Source: an uncultured Alphaproteobacteria bacterium
GTDB lineage: Bacteria; Pseudomonadota; Alphaproteobacteria; Paracaedibacterales; CAIULA01
Length of the DNA: 60,091 nt
Assembly (NCBI GenBank): GCA_903899945.1
Contig: CAIULA010000036.1
Span: 1 to 60,091, forward strand
Reading direction: 5' to 3'
The position numbers were made by a program, and so were the translations under genes. Shown in pieces: positions 17,394 through 26,862 of the stretch. The notes below the pieces were generated by a model, which saw only the letters and a list, made by a program, of their open reading frames with translations, made no database searches and was not told the origin of the DNA. Every line of letters starts with the position of its first letter. Positions within the stretch are counted from its first letter, which is position 1.

Positions 17394-17484
17394 TAAAAAG
17401 TCTCCATCCTATGCTTATATTAAAAGGCTTTGAGCTGTCTTTGTCAATGTTTTAAGAAAGAAGATGGCAATTTTTACGCGCCTG

Positions 17485-18069
17485 TTAGATCTTATTTTCT
17501 TTTCCAGCATAGAGACGATAAATATTTTGTCGGTGTGTGAATACTATAAGAATGCTTATAGCTAAAGAAAAGTAAGCAAGAGAGTGATTGGCTTTTTCCA
17601 GTCCAATAAATATAAAAGACAAAAAGGGAGTCAGACAAAAAGCCACAAGTGCAGATAAGGATGAAATTTTCCCTATTTTGGCGACTAAAAGCCACATTAT
17701 CGCAATTAAAAATCCTAAAAATGGATTAATTGCAAGATAGGTACCTAAAGCTGTAGCAACTCCTTTCCCGCCTTGGAAACCAAGCCATATAGGAAAAACA
17801 TGTCCTAAAATGGCTGCTATCGCAGCTATATACATCAAAGAGGGATCTTGATTATGGATCCACATAACAGGAGAAAACCCTTTCAATATGTCGCATATCA
17901 ACGTAAGGATGGCTAGTTTTTTATTGCCGGTTCTAAGGACATTTGTTGCCCCAATATTACCGGATCCGATTTTTCTTATATCGCCTAGGCCTGCATAACG
18001 CGTCAAAAGGAGCCCAAAAGGGACAGAACCAATCAAATAAGCTAAAATAATGAGTAAGGCAGCGTTCAT
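17485..18069 (-). CDS. plsY: Glycerol-3-phosphate acyltransferase PlsY
   Basis: The 194-residue polytopic membrane protein has about five helices. Family motifs are GSVPFGLLL near the N-terminus, KIGSGNIGATNVLRT, and LGFQGGKGVATALG. PlsY transfers acyl groups from acyl-phosphate to glycerol-3-phosphate, the first step of phospholipid synthesis. The ATG at 18069 has GAGAG just upstream and is preferred over the TTG four codons earlier. The gene is divergent from cmk. Confidence 0.94.
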   Translation of the reverse strand: MNAALLIILAYLIGSVPFGLLLTRYAGLGDIRKIGSGNIGATNVLRTGNKKLAILTLICDILKGFSPVMWIHNQDPSLMYIAAIAAILGHVFPIWLGFQGGKGVATALGTYLAINPFLGFLIAIMWLLVAKIGKISSLSALVAFCLTPFLSFIFIGLEKANHSLAYFSLAISILIVFTHRQNIYRLYAGKENKI

Positions 18070-18131
18070 AAGAGCTCTCAATTAATATTAGACACATTAA
18101 AAAAACTAAGCTAAGAGTCTTGATAAGGTCA

Positions 18132-18836
18132 ATGTTTTTTCTTGAGTTTGCTTTGATTATTGCTATCGATGGCCCGTCTGGGGCCGGTAAAGGGACAATC
18201 GCCACTTATCTTGCCAATTTTTATAATTTAAAACATTTAGATACTGGATTACTGTATAGGGCGGTTGCCTTAAAAATAATACAGGATAATGTCGCTTCGG
18301 ATGATGAAATGACGTTATCTCGAGTTGCATTAACTATTGATTTGCAGAATTTAAAAGATCCTGCCTTAAGGCATGAATCAACGGCAAGCATGGCATCGAA
18401 AATTGCCGTTTTCCCTAACGTTAGAGATATTCTGACAAACCAAATGCGTTTATTTTGTCAGAAAGTTTTGCCTCCCTATGACGGGTTTATTCTTGATGGG
18501 CGAGATATAGGAACTGTTGTTTGTCCAGACGCACATTTAAAGTTTTTTATAACTGCTGATTCTGAGACTAGAGCTAAAAGACGGCACAATGAAATGCAGC
18601 AACGAAATCAGCAAATAGGTGAATCTATCTTAGAGAAAATAAGAGAGAGAGACGAAAGAGATTCTGGCCGTGGAGTTGCTCCTCTTACTCCTGCTCAAGA
18701 TGCATATGTTATCGATACAAGTTCTATGAATATTCAAGAGGCCTGTGAGGTTGCCGGGCAGATTGTTAATAGATATTTAAAAGATAGAAAATCACAATCA
18801 GAAGCGGAAAATTCAAAAGCTCAAGTATTGTCTTGA
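18132..18836 (+). CDS. cmk: Cytidylate kinase
   Basis: The protein has 234 residues from ATG 18132. It has a P-loop (IAIDGPSGAGKGT), HLDTGLLYRAVA, and DGRDIGTVVCPDAHLKFFITADSETRAKRR. CMP kinase phosphorylates CMP and dCMP. The start is uncertain: most homologues begin just before the IIAIDG strand, which here follows TTG 18153, whereas ATG 18132 adds seven hydrophobic residues and TTG 18120 adds four more. The cmk-rpsA-ihfB order is the common proteobacterial arrangement. Confidence 0.94.
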   Translation: MFFLEFALIIAIDGPSGAGKGTIATYLANFYNLKHLDTGLLYRAVALKIIQDNVASDDEMTLSRVALTIDLQNLKDPALRHESTASMASKIAVFPNVRDILTNQMRLFCQKVLPPYDGFILDGRDIGTVVCPDAHLKFFITADSETRAKRRHNEMQQRNQQIGESILEKIRERDERDSGRGVAPLTPAQDAYVIDTSSMNIQEACEVAGQIVNRYLKDRKSQSEAENSKAQVLS

Positions 18837-18937
18837 AAAACAGGCCATTCTTAAAGTATCATGCAAACTTGAATAATATTAACCCCTAACCCGTTTATGG
18901 TTGAATCAAGCATGAACGTTTTTGTTTAAGGATCAAA

Positions 18938-20641
18938 ATGTCAAAAGTATCTCCAACCCCAGAAAAAGAAAGCTTTAGTGATTTATTAGAGAGCAGTCTT
19001 TCAAGTCGTCAAAGTTTTGATAGTAAAGTTGTAAAAGGAATTATTGTTGCGATTCGTAGCGACATGGCCGTTATTGATGTCGGTTTAAAATCAGAAGGAC
19101 GTGTGCCTTTGAAAGATTTAAATGCCCGGGGTCTTGCAGAAGAACCAAGAGTCGGCGACGTTATCGATGTATATGTTGAGCGCATGGAAGACAAAAATGG
19201 CGAAGCTGTTTTGAGTATCGAAAAAGCACGTCGCGAAGCAGCTTGGGGTGAGCTCGAGAAAGCTCATGAAACTGGAGAGCTTGTTAACGGTGTTATTTTT
19301 GGAAGAGTCAAAGGTGGTTTTGCGGTTGATTTGAATGGTGCTGTTGCGTTCTTACCTGGGAGCCAAGTAGATATTCGCCCTGTGCGTGACGTTGGTCCAT
19401 TGATGAATATCGTTCAGCCATTCAAGCTTCTTAAGATGGACAAAGCTCGTAGCAATATCGTAGTTTCACGTCGTTCCGTTCTTGAGGAATCACGTGCAGA
19501 AGCAAGAACAGAACTTGTTTCACAATTATCGGAAGGGCAAGTTCTTGATGGTATTGTTAAAAATATCACCGATTATGGTGCATTTATCGACTTGGGTGGG
19601 GTTGATGGTCTTCTTCATGTTACGGATATTTCTTGGAAGAGAATCAATCATCCAAGCGATATTCTTAAATTGGGCGAGAGTATTAAAGTTCAAGTTATTC
19701 GCTTTAATAAAGAAACCCAACGTATCTCTTTGGGTATGAAGCAACTGGAATCAGATCCGTGGAAGGGCGTTGCAGAACGTTACGCTGTTAATTCTCGCCA
19801 TAAAGGTAAAGTTACCAACATTACAGATTATGGTGCGTTTGTTGAGCTAGAGAATGGCATTGAAGGTCTTATCTACGTTACAGAGATGAGCTGGACGAGG
19901 AAAAATGTTCATCCTAGTAAAATTGTTAGCTTGGGGCAAGAGGTTGAGATTGTTGTTCTTGAAGTTGATATGGCGAAACGTCGTATTAGTTTGGGATTAA
20001 AGCAATGTGCAGAGAACCCATGGCAGAAATTCATGGAACAATATCCTGTTGGTAGTGTTATCGATGGAGCTATCAAAAACATTACTGAGTTTGGTTTGTT
20101 TGTTGGGGTCAGTGAAGAACTGGATGGTATGATCCATTTGTCGGATCTTTCTTGGGATAAATCTGGCGAAGAAGCAATTTCAGCCTATGCAAAAGGTCAA
20201 ACCGTTCAAGTTAAAGTTCTTGATATTGATCCAGAAAAAGAAAGAATCAGCTTGGGTGTTAAGCAGCTTGCATCTGATCCTTTTGAGACAGCGAGTGGGC
20301 AAGTTAAAAAAGGCGATATTATCACGGGCTCTGTAAGTCAGATTACTGATAAAGGAATCGAAGTCACTTTGAGCGATGGGCTTGTTGGCTTTATTAAGAA
20401 GGCAGATCTTTCAAGGGATCGTGCTTATCAAAAAACGGATCGCTTTGCTGTAGGCGAGAAAATTGATGCTAAAGTTGCAAGCGTTGATCGCGCAACTCGT
20501 AAAGTGAATCTATCAATTAAAGCTCGTGAAATTGATGAAGAAAAAGAAGCTATGTCAGAGTACGGTTCTTCAGACAGTGGTGCAAGTTTAGGGGATATCC
20601 TAGGTGCCGCTATGAAGAAAAAAGCAGCTGGTAAAGAATAA
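18938..20641 (+). CDS. rpsA: 30S ribosomal protein S1
   Basis: The 567-residue protein is made of six S1 (OB-fold) repeats at about 33-100, 118-186, 200-270, 287-357, 373-445 and 460-527. Repeats three to five carry the DYGAFV/IDL, GLLHVTDISW and RISLG-KQL signatures. S1 binds mRNA upstream of the start codon and is required for initiation on weak or absent Shine-Dalgarno sites. This is relevant here because several genes in the window lack one. AAGGATC precedes the ATG. A terminator follows 10 bases after the stop. Confidence 0.97.
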   Translation: MSKVSPTPEKESFSDLLESSLSSRQSFDSKVVKGIIVAIRSDMAVIDVGLKSEGRVPLKDLNARGLAEEPRVGDVIDVYVERMEDKNGEAVLSIEKARREAAWGELEKAHETGELVNGVIFGRVKGGFAVDLNGAVAFLPGSQVDIRPVRDVGPLMNIVQPFKLLKMDKARSNIVVSRRSVLEESRAEARTELVSQLSEGQVLDGIVKNITDYGAFIDLGGVDGLLHVTDISWKRINHPSDILKLGESIKVQVIRFNKETQRISLGMKQLESDPWKGVAERYAVNSRHKGKVTNITDYGAFVELENGIEGLIYVTEMSWTRKNVHPSKIVSLGQEVEIVVLEVDMAKRRISLGLKQCAENPWQKFMEQYPVGSVIDGAIKNITEFGLFVGVSEELDGMIHLSDLSWDKSGEEAISAYAKGQTVQVKVLDIDPEKERISLGVKQLASDPFETASGQVKKGDIITGSVSQITDKGIEVTLSDGLVGFIKKADLSRDRAYQKTDRFAVGEKIDAKVASVDRATRKVNLSIKAREIDEEKEAMSEYGSSDSGASLGDILGAAMKKKAAGKE

Positions 20642-20650
20642 CGAAAAATT

Positions 20651-20690
20651 AAAAAGAGAGGCCCACCGTTTTGGCTGGCTTCTCTTTTTA
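20651..20690 (+). terminator. Intrinsic terminator after rpsA
   Basis: AAAAAGAGAGGCC and GGCTTCTCTTTTT form a stem of about 13 pairs with one mismatch around a short loop, ending in a T run. It lies between rpsA and ihfB, so ihfB probably has its own promoter or relies on read-through. Confidence 0.75.
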
Positions 20691-20713
20691 CAAGAAAGAT
20701 TGGAAGGTAAAAA

Positions 20714-21001
20714 ATGACCCGATCTGAGCTTGTTAAAAAGATCTATGAGGGTGACAATCCTTTTCAAGAAGAAGAAGTTTCGAAGGCTCTAGACATAGTT
20801 TTTGAGGCTTTTGTAAAATCTTTGTGCAGTGGTTTCCGTATTGAAATAAGAGACTTTGGGGTTATGTCGCTCAGGCAACGTCCAGCTAGGCAGGCCCGTA
20901 ATCCTCGCAATGGTCAAATTGTCTCGCTTCCAGAAAAGAAATACCTTCATTTTAAAATGGGAAAATATTTACGGCAAGTTATGAACCAATATAGCCGTTA
21001 G
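20714..21001 (+). CDS. ihfB: Integration host factor beta subunit (HU/IHF family)
   Basis: The 95-residue protein has a helical N-terminus (TRSELVKKIY), the DNA-bending beta arm with RPARQARNPRNG (about 57-68) and the family C-terminus VSLPEKKYLHFKMGKYLR. IRDFGVMSLR instead of the usual EIRGFGSF shows mild divergence. IHF bends DNA in replication, recombination and promoter activation. Its position directly after rpsA supports the beta-subunit call rather than HU. Confidence 0.92.
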   Translation: MTRSELVKKIYEGDNPFQEEEVSKALDIVFEAFVKSLCSGFRIEIRDFGVMSLRQRPARQARNPRNGQIVSLPEKKYLHFKMGKYLRQVMNQYSR

Positions 21002-21032
21002 TTTTTTTAATTAACCCTAGAGAGATTTCCTC

Positions 21033-21902
21033 ATGAACTGGCTTACCAATTTCGTTCGTCCAAAGATTCAAGCTTTAATTCGTCGCTCTGAGATTCCTGA
21101 TAACTTATGGACTAAATGCCCTGGATGCGAACATATGCTTTTTCACAGAGACTTATTGGAAAATTTGTCTGTTTGCCATCACTGTCAATATCATTTACGT
21201 ATTGGCATTAAAGAACGTTTCGAGCTTTTATTTGATGATAACAAATACACAGAAGTTGAAGTATCTAAAGTGCCTGCAGATCCTTTAAAATTTAAGGATA
21301 CTAAGAAATACAGTGATCGGTTAAAAGAATATCGCCAAAAAACAGAGAGAGAAGATTCCGTTGTTGTTGCATATGGTCACATCGGTGGGCAAATAGTCGT
21401 GATTGCCGCTTTTAATTTCTCTTTTATGGGCGGATCTATGGGGATGGCTGCAGGTCAAGCTCTGCTTAAGGCTTCAGATCTTGCTGTTAAAACCAATTCT
21501 CCTTTGGTTGTTATTACTGCTTCTGGTGGTGCTCGTATGCAAGAGGGAATTCTGTCCTTAATGCAGATGCCAAGAACAATTATCGCGGTGGAAAAAGTCA
21601 AAGAAGCAGGTTTGCCTTATATTACTCTTTTGACTGATCCAACCACAGGTGGTGTCAGCGCATCTTTTGCTATGTTAGGAGATATCGCAATTTCCGAACC
21701 AGGTGCAATTATTGGGTTTGCTGGAGCCCGTGTTATTGAAGAAACAATTCGCCAAAAATTGCCAGAAGGATTCCAAAAAGCCGAATATCTTTTAGATCAT
21801 GGCATGATTGATATGGTTGTGCACCGTCACAAACTAAGAGAAACATTTGTTCAGCTTTTACAAATGCTTTCTCCACAAAAGAAAGCAGCAAGCGTTGGTT
21901 AA
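21033..21902 (+). CDS. accD: Acetyl-CoA carboxylase carboxyltransferase subunit beta
   Basis: The 289-residue protein begins with a four-cysteine zinc ribbon (CPGC at about 31-34, CHHC at about 50-53), followed by the crotonase-like carboxyltransferase core with NFSFMGGSMGMAAGQ, ASGGARMQEG and DPTTGGVSASFAMLGD. AccD with AccA transfers carboxyl from biotin to acetyl-CoA, the committed step of fatty-acid synthesis. The next gene, acpS, serves the same pathway. Confidence 0.97.
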   Translation: MNWLTNFVRPKIQALIRRSEIPDNLWTKCPGCEHMLFHRDLLENLSVCHHCQYHLRIGIKERFELLFDDNKYTEVEVSKVPADPLKFKDTKKYSDRLKEYRQKTEREDSVVVAYGHIGGQIVVIAAFNFSFMGGSMGMAAGQALLKASDLAVKTNSPLVVITASGGARMQEGILSLMQMPRTIIAVEKVKEAGLPYITLLTDPTTGGVSASFAMLGDIAISEPGAIIGFAGARVIEETIRQKLPEGFQKAEYLLDHGMIDMVVHRHKLRETFVQLLQMLSPQKKAASVG

Positions 21903-21941
21903 GTTTCTTAGATTAAGCTCATTTAAGGGTCGTCACTCGTA

Positions 21942-22340
21942 ATGATTATAGGCGTAGGTACTGATCTGGTGGATTGTAGAAGGCTTGAAAAAGTAGTAAA
22001 TCAAAATGGTCAGCGCTTTTTAGATAGAATCTTTACTGTACAGGAACAAAAGCGCTGCAATGAGAGGTTTCAAAAGATCCAAAGTTTTGGAAAAATCTAT
22101 GCAGCAAAAGAAGCGACTTTAAAAGCAATAGGAAATGTTTCAGGTATCCACTGGAAAGAAATCGAAATTAGTCATTTACCTAATGGTAAACCAGTTGTTA
22201 ATCTGTCAGGACAAGCTCTTTTAAATTTTAACGAGTTATTGGGGGAGAATCAGTCAGGGAAAGTTGATATTTCCTTAACGGATGAACCACCCTATGCTCA
22301 GGCATTTGTAATTATCACGGCAACATCAACTAAGCCATAA
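21942..22340 (+). CDS. acpS: Holo-[acyl-carrier-protein] synthase
   Basis: The 132-residue protein starts with MIIGVGTDLVDCRRLEK, where the Asp of GTDLV binds magnesium. It has KIYAAKEATLKAIG with the second metal-binding Glu, and ends with SLTDEPPYAQAFVI. AcpS attaches 4'-phosphopantetheine to acyl carrier protein. The acpS-lepB-rnc-era order is a conserved operon. Confidence 0.95.
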   Translation: MIIGVGTDLVDCRRLEKVVNQNGQRFLDRIFTVQEQKRCNERFQKIQSFGKIYAAKEATLKAIGNVSGIHWKEIEISHLPNGKPVVNLSGQALLNFNELLGENQSGKVDISLTDEPPYAQAFVIITATSTKP

Positions 22341-22353
22341 AGGAATAAAACCC

Positions 22354-23115
22354 ATGCGTTTACCTACAAAACGATTATTTGGAGACCATAGCGATAAAGT
22401 TAAGAAAGAGATTCGCGGGTTTGCAGTTGCATTTGTAATTGCTATGGTCATTCGAACTTTCTTTTATCAGCCCTTTAACATTCCGTCAGGCTCGATGATT
22501 CCTACTCTTTTGATTGGGGATTATTTGTTTGTCAGCAAATACACTTATGGTTATTCCAGGCATTCCTTTCCTTTTGGACCCCCTATTTTTTCCGGAAGAG
22601 TTATGGAACATAGCCCAAAGCAAGGTGATGTGGTCGTCTTTTTCAATCCAAAGCATGATAATTTGGATTATATAAAAAGATTAATTGGGCTTCCAGGAGA
22701 TCGTGTTCAGGTTAAAGAAGGAATTCTTTATATCAATGATAAATCGGTGACTCTGGAACGCGTAGAAGACTATCATACCGTGGACAAAGAAGGCCGCCTT
22801 TTGGTTATTCCTCAGTATATAGAAACCCTTCCTAATGGCGTGAAACATCGCATTTTAAAAAGCGCACCCTTCGGGCAAGGAAGGCTTGATAATACTCCAG
22901 TCTTTACCGTCCCCGAGGGTCACTATTTTATGATGGGAGATAATAGAGATAATTCCAGTGATAGCAGAGTAATGGAAATGGTCGGATATGTACCGTTTGA
23001 AAACCTAATAGGCCGAGCTGAAATTCTATTCTTTTCTACAGAGGCTAAATGGTACGAGTTTTGGAATTGGTTTTTTGCTTTGCGGTATAATCGTTTGTTC
23101 GGAATTATTAATTAA
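22354..23115 (+). CDS. lepB: Signal peptidase I
   Basis: The 253-residue protein has one N-terminal membrane helix (about 21-39), the catalytic Ser47 in PSGSMIPTL, the general base Lys108 in DYIKRLIGLPGD, and the MGDNRDNSSDSR box. It cleaves signal peptides of exported proteins on the periplasmic side. The window encodes several clear substrates. AAAGGAA precedes the ATG. It is co-directional with rnc, 8 bases downstream. Confidence 0.96.
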   Translation: MRLPTKRLFGDHSDKVKKEIRGFAVAFVIAMVIRTFFYQPFNIPSGSMIPTLLIGDYLFVSKYTYGYSRHSFPFGPPIFSGRVMEHSPKQGDVVVFFNPKHDNLDYIKRLIGLPGDRVQVKEGILYINDKSVTLERVEDYHTVDKEGRLLVIPQYIETLPNGVKHRILKSAPFGQGRLDNTPVFTVPEGHYFMMGDNRDNSSDSRVMEMVGYVPFENLIGRAEILFFSTEAKWYEFWNWFFALRYNRLFGIIN

Positions 23116-23123
23116 AAAATCTT

Positions 23124-23777
23124 ATGAAAGATCTAAGTTCCCTTGAAGAAAAAATAGGCTATAGGTTTCACGATCAGGCTCTGTTAAAGAATGCGCTTAC
23201 TCATTCAAGTGTTCGTCATTCAGGAAATTTATTTGAAAGATTGGAGTTTCTTGGAGACCGAGTTCTTGGTGTGGTGATTGCTGAACATCTTTATAAGTAT
23301 TTCCCTAAAGAGAGTGAAGGCGATCTTGCCAAGAGACTAGCCGTTTTGGTTTCAAAGGAGACGTGCAATGCAGTCGGCAATTTGATTGCTTTGCCAGATT
23401 TCTTAAATCTTATCGGAGATCGAAATCCTAACTCTGCCATTTTGGCAGATGCTGTCGAAGCTTTGATTGCGGCATTGTATTTAGATGGCGGGTTAGATGA
23501 ATGCAGAAAGTTTGTCATTTGTTATTGGAAGGTTTTTATAGAAAAGAATATGATGCCTCCAAAAGACTCTAAAACAACTCTACAAGAATGGGCTCAAGGC
23601 AAAGGTCTTCCCATTCCGGTTTATAGGTTGATTGAAGCCAGTGGTCCTGATCATGAGCCACTTTTCAAAGTTGAAGTGTCCATTATGAATAAGCCACCCC
23701 ATTACGGTGTTGGTAATTCCAAACGTATTGCTGAGCAAGCGGCAGCCAGTGATTTATTAGCGAGTCTTTTAAAATGA
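23124..23777 (+). CDS. rnc: Ribonuclease III
   Basis: The 217-residue protein has the catalytic domain signature ERLEFLGDRVLG, the downstream acidic site around LADAVEALIAALYLDGG, and a C-terminal double-stranded-RNA-binding domain (about 152-217, TTLQEWAQGKGLP and RIAEQAAASDLLASLL). It processes rRNA precursors and structured RNA. Its TGA overlaps the era ATG (ATGA), indicating coupled translation. Confidence 0.96.
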   Translation: MKDLSSLEEKIGYRFHDQALLKNALTHSSVRHSGNLFERLEFLGDRVLGVVIAEHLYKYFPKESEGDLAKRLAVLVSKETCNAVGNLIALPDFLNLIGDRNPNSAILADAVEALIAALYLDGGLDECRKFVICYWKVFIEKNMMPPKDSKTTLQEWAQGKGLPIPVYRLIEASGPDHEPLFKVEVSIMNKPPHYGVGNSKRIAEQAAASDLLASLLK

Positions 23778-24667
23778 CAATTCAAAAATGTGGTTTCGTT
23801 GCAATTTTGGGAGAACCCAACGCAGGAAAATCAACACTTGTTAACCAGATCGTTGGTAGCAAGGTATCTATCGTTTCTCCAAAAGTGCAGACAACCAGAA
23901 GACGTATTCTTGGTATTGCCATTAGAGAAGAAACGCAGCTGATTTTAATGGACACACCAGGGATTTTTATTCCCCGCCGAAGCCTTGAAAAGACGATGGT
24001 AAAAACAGCTTATGAATCAATTCAAGGAGCTGATTGCACGGTTTTATTGGTAGACGCCTCTCAAAGGAATTTTGAAGGCACACATCAAATTCTTGAAAAT
24101 TTAGGACAGTATCGTCCAATCATCCTGGCGCTTAATAAAATTGATTTGATCGAACCCACTCGCTTATTGCAAATTGTGGCTGATTTAAGTAAATACACAC
24201 AGATTACAGACACGTTTATGATTTCGGCCTCACAAAATGATGGGGTTGAGGATTTAGTAAGGTTGTTAGTAAGCAAGATGAAGGAGGGTCCATGGCATTA
24301 CCCAGAAGACCAATTAACGGATCTTCCGATGCGACTATGGGCGGCAGAAATTACGCGTGAGCAGCTGATTTTGCAGCTTCGTCAGGAATTGCCTTATGAA
24401 ACGTATGTTGAAACTGAAAAGTGGGAACAGTTTGAAAATGGCAGCGTGAAAATTAACCAAGCTGTTGTGGTAGCAAGAGATGCGCAAAAGCCGATTATTT
24501 TGGGTAAAAAAGGCCAGCAAATCAAAAATATCAGTATGAAAGCCAGACTTGAAATGGAAGATCTATTAGGACATCCGGTACATTTAATTTTATTTGTTAA
24601 GGTTAAGGATAATTGGATGGAAAAGCCATCTTTGCTGCAAGATGCTGGAATCATTGGTGAAGTTTAA
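23774..24667 (+). CDS. era: GTPase Era
   Basis: The 297-residue protein has GTPase motifs GEPNAGKSTLVNQ (G1), a TT-containing switch I segment, DTPGIF (G3), NKIDL (G4) and SASQNDGV (G5), followed by a C-terminal KH domain (about 205-285; ILGKKGQQIKNIS). Era binds the 3' end of 16S rRNA and acts in 30S assembly. It ends the acpS-lepB-rnc-era cluster. Confidence 0.96.
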   Translation: MTIQKCGFVAILGEPNAGKSTLVNQIVGSKVSIVSPKVQTTRRRILGIAIREETQLILMDTPGIFIPRRSLEKTMVKTAYESIQGADCTVLLVDASQRNFEGTHQILENLGQYRPIILALNKIDLIEPTRLLQIVADLSKYTQITDTFMISASQNDGVEDLVRLLVSKMKEGPWHYPEDQLTDLPMRLWAAEITREQLILQLRQELPYETYVETEKWEQFENGSVKINQAVVVARDAQKPIILGKKGQQIKNISMKARLEMEDLLGHPVHLILFVKVKDNWMEKPSLLQDAGIIGEV

Positions 24668-24760
24668 GGGAAATTTATTCATCTTTACTTTTAATCCCTT
24701 TAAAAATCTTTGTATGATGGTACTCTAAACATAAATCAAATTTTTAAAACTTTCTAAAAT

Positions 24761-26179
24761 ATGTCAGAAATAACTTCAGATGTAATTGTAATTGGCGCTG
24801 GACCTGGCGGCTATGTTGCTGCAATAAGGGCTGCTCAATTGGGCTTAAGTGTTATTGTTGTTGATAAACGCGCACAAGCTGGCGGTACGTGTTTAAATGT
24901 TGGATGTATCCCATCCAAGGCTCTTCTACATTCTTCTCATAAATTTTCTGAAACGCGCAGTCATTTGAAGGGACATGGCATTTTAGTCGAGAATGTACGC
25001 CTTGATTTAAAGGCAATGTTGGCAAGAAAAGACGCGATTATAGATGAATTGACATGTGGAATCGGTTTTTTGTTTCGAAAACATGGCATTCGATTTGCAA
25101 ACGGTCGGGCGGTTTTGCTTGGCCCAAAGCATATACAAGTCGTGAATGAAGACGGGGAAACTCATAATTATCATGCTGAACATATTATTTTAGCCACAGG
25201 TTCAGAAAGCATTTCACTGCCGAATTTTGAGATTGATGAGACGCGAATTTTAACCTCAACCGGAGCATTAAATTTGCCAAAAGTTCCAAAGAGCTTAGCA
25301 GTGATTGGGGGCGGGTATATAGGTCTTGAGATGGCTAGTGTATGGTCTCGTCTCGGGTCTTCTGTGACGGTGATCGAGGCGGGAGATCGCCTAGTGCCAA
25401 CGATGGATCACGAAGTCGGCCATGCTTTGCATAAAGCTCTCGAAAAACAAGACATTGTCTTCCGTATGAATCGTCAAGTTACAAAAGTGATTAAAAAAGA
25501 CAAAACCTTAACTCTTCATGTGACCCCAGCAAATCAAAAAACGGATCAAATACCTGAAATTATTGACTGTACAGCTGTACTATTGGCTGTAGGAAGGCGT
25601 CCGAATACGCATGGTCTTGGGCTTGAAGGTATGAATATTGAAATGACGCCTCAAGGCAAGGTTGTTGTGAATCGCCATTATCAGACCAGTTGCCCGGGAG
25701 TATACGCAATTGGCGACATCATTCACGGACCCATGCTTGCTCACAAAGCGATGGAAGAAGGAGTAGCGGTTGCTGAGTATATTAGTGGCCAATTTGCCCA
25801 TGTAAATTATGGCATTATACCGGCTGTTATTTATACATTACCTGAGGTTGCGAGCGTGGGTAAGACTGAAGAAGAGCTAAAGGAAAAAGGGATCTCTTAT
25901 CAAGCTGGTAAATTTCCCTTTTCAGCTGTTAGCCGAGCTAAAACCATGGGCGAGACGACAGGATTTGTGAAAATTCTAACCGATGCCAGAACAGATGAAA
26001 TCTTGGGTATTCATATTATCGGCGATGCTGCAGGCTCTATGATTGCTGAGGCTGCGATCGCAATGGAATTTGGAGCCTCAGCAGAGGATATTGCCCGCAG
26101 CTGTCATGCCCATCCAACCTTTAGCGAGGCTATGAAAGAAGCCGCTTGGGCTGCCTTTGATAAGCCGATTCATATGTGA
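24761..26179 (+). CDS. lpdA: Dihydrolipoamide dehydrogenase (E3)
   Basis: The 472-residue flavoprotein has an FAD-binding GAGPGGYVAAIRAAQLG, the redox-active disulfide in GGTCLNVGCIPSK, the NAD-binding GGGYIGLEMASVWSRLG, and the dimer-interface catalytic His-Glu pair in HAHPTFSEAMKEA. E3 reoxidises lipoyl groups of 2-oxoacid dehydrogenase complexes or the glycine cleavage system. No E1/E2 gene is adjacent, so the partner complex is unknown. Confidence 0.96.
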   Translation: MSEITSDVIVIGAGPGGYVAAIRAAQLGLSVIVVDKRAQAGGTCLNVGCIPSKALLHSSHKFSETRSHLKGHGILVENVRLDLKAMLARKDAIIDELTCGIGFLFRKHGIRFANGRAVLLGPKHIQVVNEDGETHNYHAEHIILATGSESISLPNFEIDETRILTSTGALNLPKVPKSLAVIGGGYIGLEMASVWSRLGSSVTVIEAGDRLVPTMDHEVGHALHKALEKQDIVFRMNRQVTKVIKKDKTLTLHVTPANQKTDQIPEIIDCTAVLLAVGRRPNTHGLGLEGMNIEMTPQGKVVVNRHYQTSCPGVYAIGDIIHGPMLAHKAMEEGVAVAEYISGQFAHVNYGIIPAVIYTLPEVASVGKTEEELKEKGISYQAGKFPFSAVSRAKTMGETTGFVKILTDARTDEILGIHIIGDAAGSMIAEAAIAMEFGASAEDIARSCHAHPTFSEAMKEAAWAAFDKPIHM

Positions 26180-26217
26180 TTAATTGATGCATTCATAGCT
26201 AAAAGTTTGAATGGTCT

Positions 26218-26862
26218 TTACCGATTCGCAAACTGGCAAATTTCGGCTTTTAGGTGATCTATACCGGTTTTTGAGTTTGAACTGGTCAATATTACATGTG
26301 GATGAGCGGCTGGGTGTTTTATCAAAGTTTCCTGTGTTTCTGCGTGTACCTTGATTGCAGCTGTTGGTTTTATTTTATCCATTTTTGTTAAAATGACTTG
26401 ATAAGACATTGCTGCTTCATCAAGCATTTTCATCATCTCTAGGTCATTTTCTTTTAAGCCATGCCGGCTGTCGATCAGAAGGAAAACACGGTGTAGGGTA
26501 GGGCGTCCTTTTAGATATTGCTTGATCAGTTTTTGCCAACGGGCAACCAAGACCTTAGGTGCTTCTGCATACCCATAGCCCGGCATATCAACCAATATCA
26601 ATCGCTCATCAAGAGAGAAAAAATTTAGTTGTTGTGTGCGGCCAGGGGTGTTTGACGTGCGAGCTAACGTCAAGCGACCTGTCAGGCTATTAATCAGGCT
26701 TGATTTTCCAACATTCGAACGTCCAGCAAAAGCAACTTCTGGCAAGGAAAAATCCGGTAAGTCTTCGAGTTTTTCTACGCCTCTTAAAAACCTACATTCC
26801 TGCTTAAAAAGCCACTGTCCCCATTCCCAAAGCTCGTTTAAATGTTCTAAACTTTCTGTCAT
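26218..26862 (-). CDS. engB: Ribosome biogenesis GTPase EngB/YsxC
   Basis: The 214-residue protein has G1 (AGRSNVGKSSLIN), SNTPGRTQQLNFF (G2), VDMPGYGYA (G3), TKMDK (G4) and a TSS-containing G5. EngB acts in 50S assembly. The ATG overlaps the yidC stop by 4 bases. It is the last gene of the rpmH-rnpA-yidD-yidC-engB series, an order well conserved in alphaproteobacteria. Confidence 0.95.
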   Translation of the reverse strand: MTESLEHLNELWEWGQWLFKQECRFLRGVEKLEDLPDFSLPEVAFAGRSNVGKSSLINSLTGRLTLARTSNTPGRTQQLNFFSLDERLILVDMPGYGYAEAPKVLVARWQKLIKQYLKGRPTLHRVFLLIDSRHGLKENDLEMMKMLDEAAMSYQVILTKMDKIKPTAAIKVHAETQETLIKHPAAHPHVILTSSNSKTGIDHLKAEICQFANR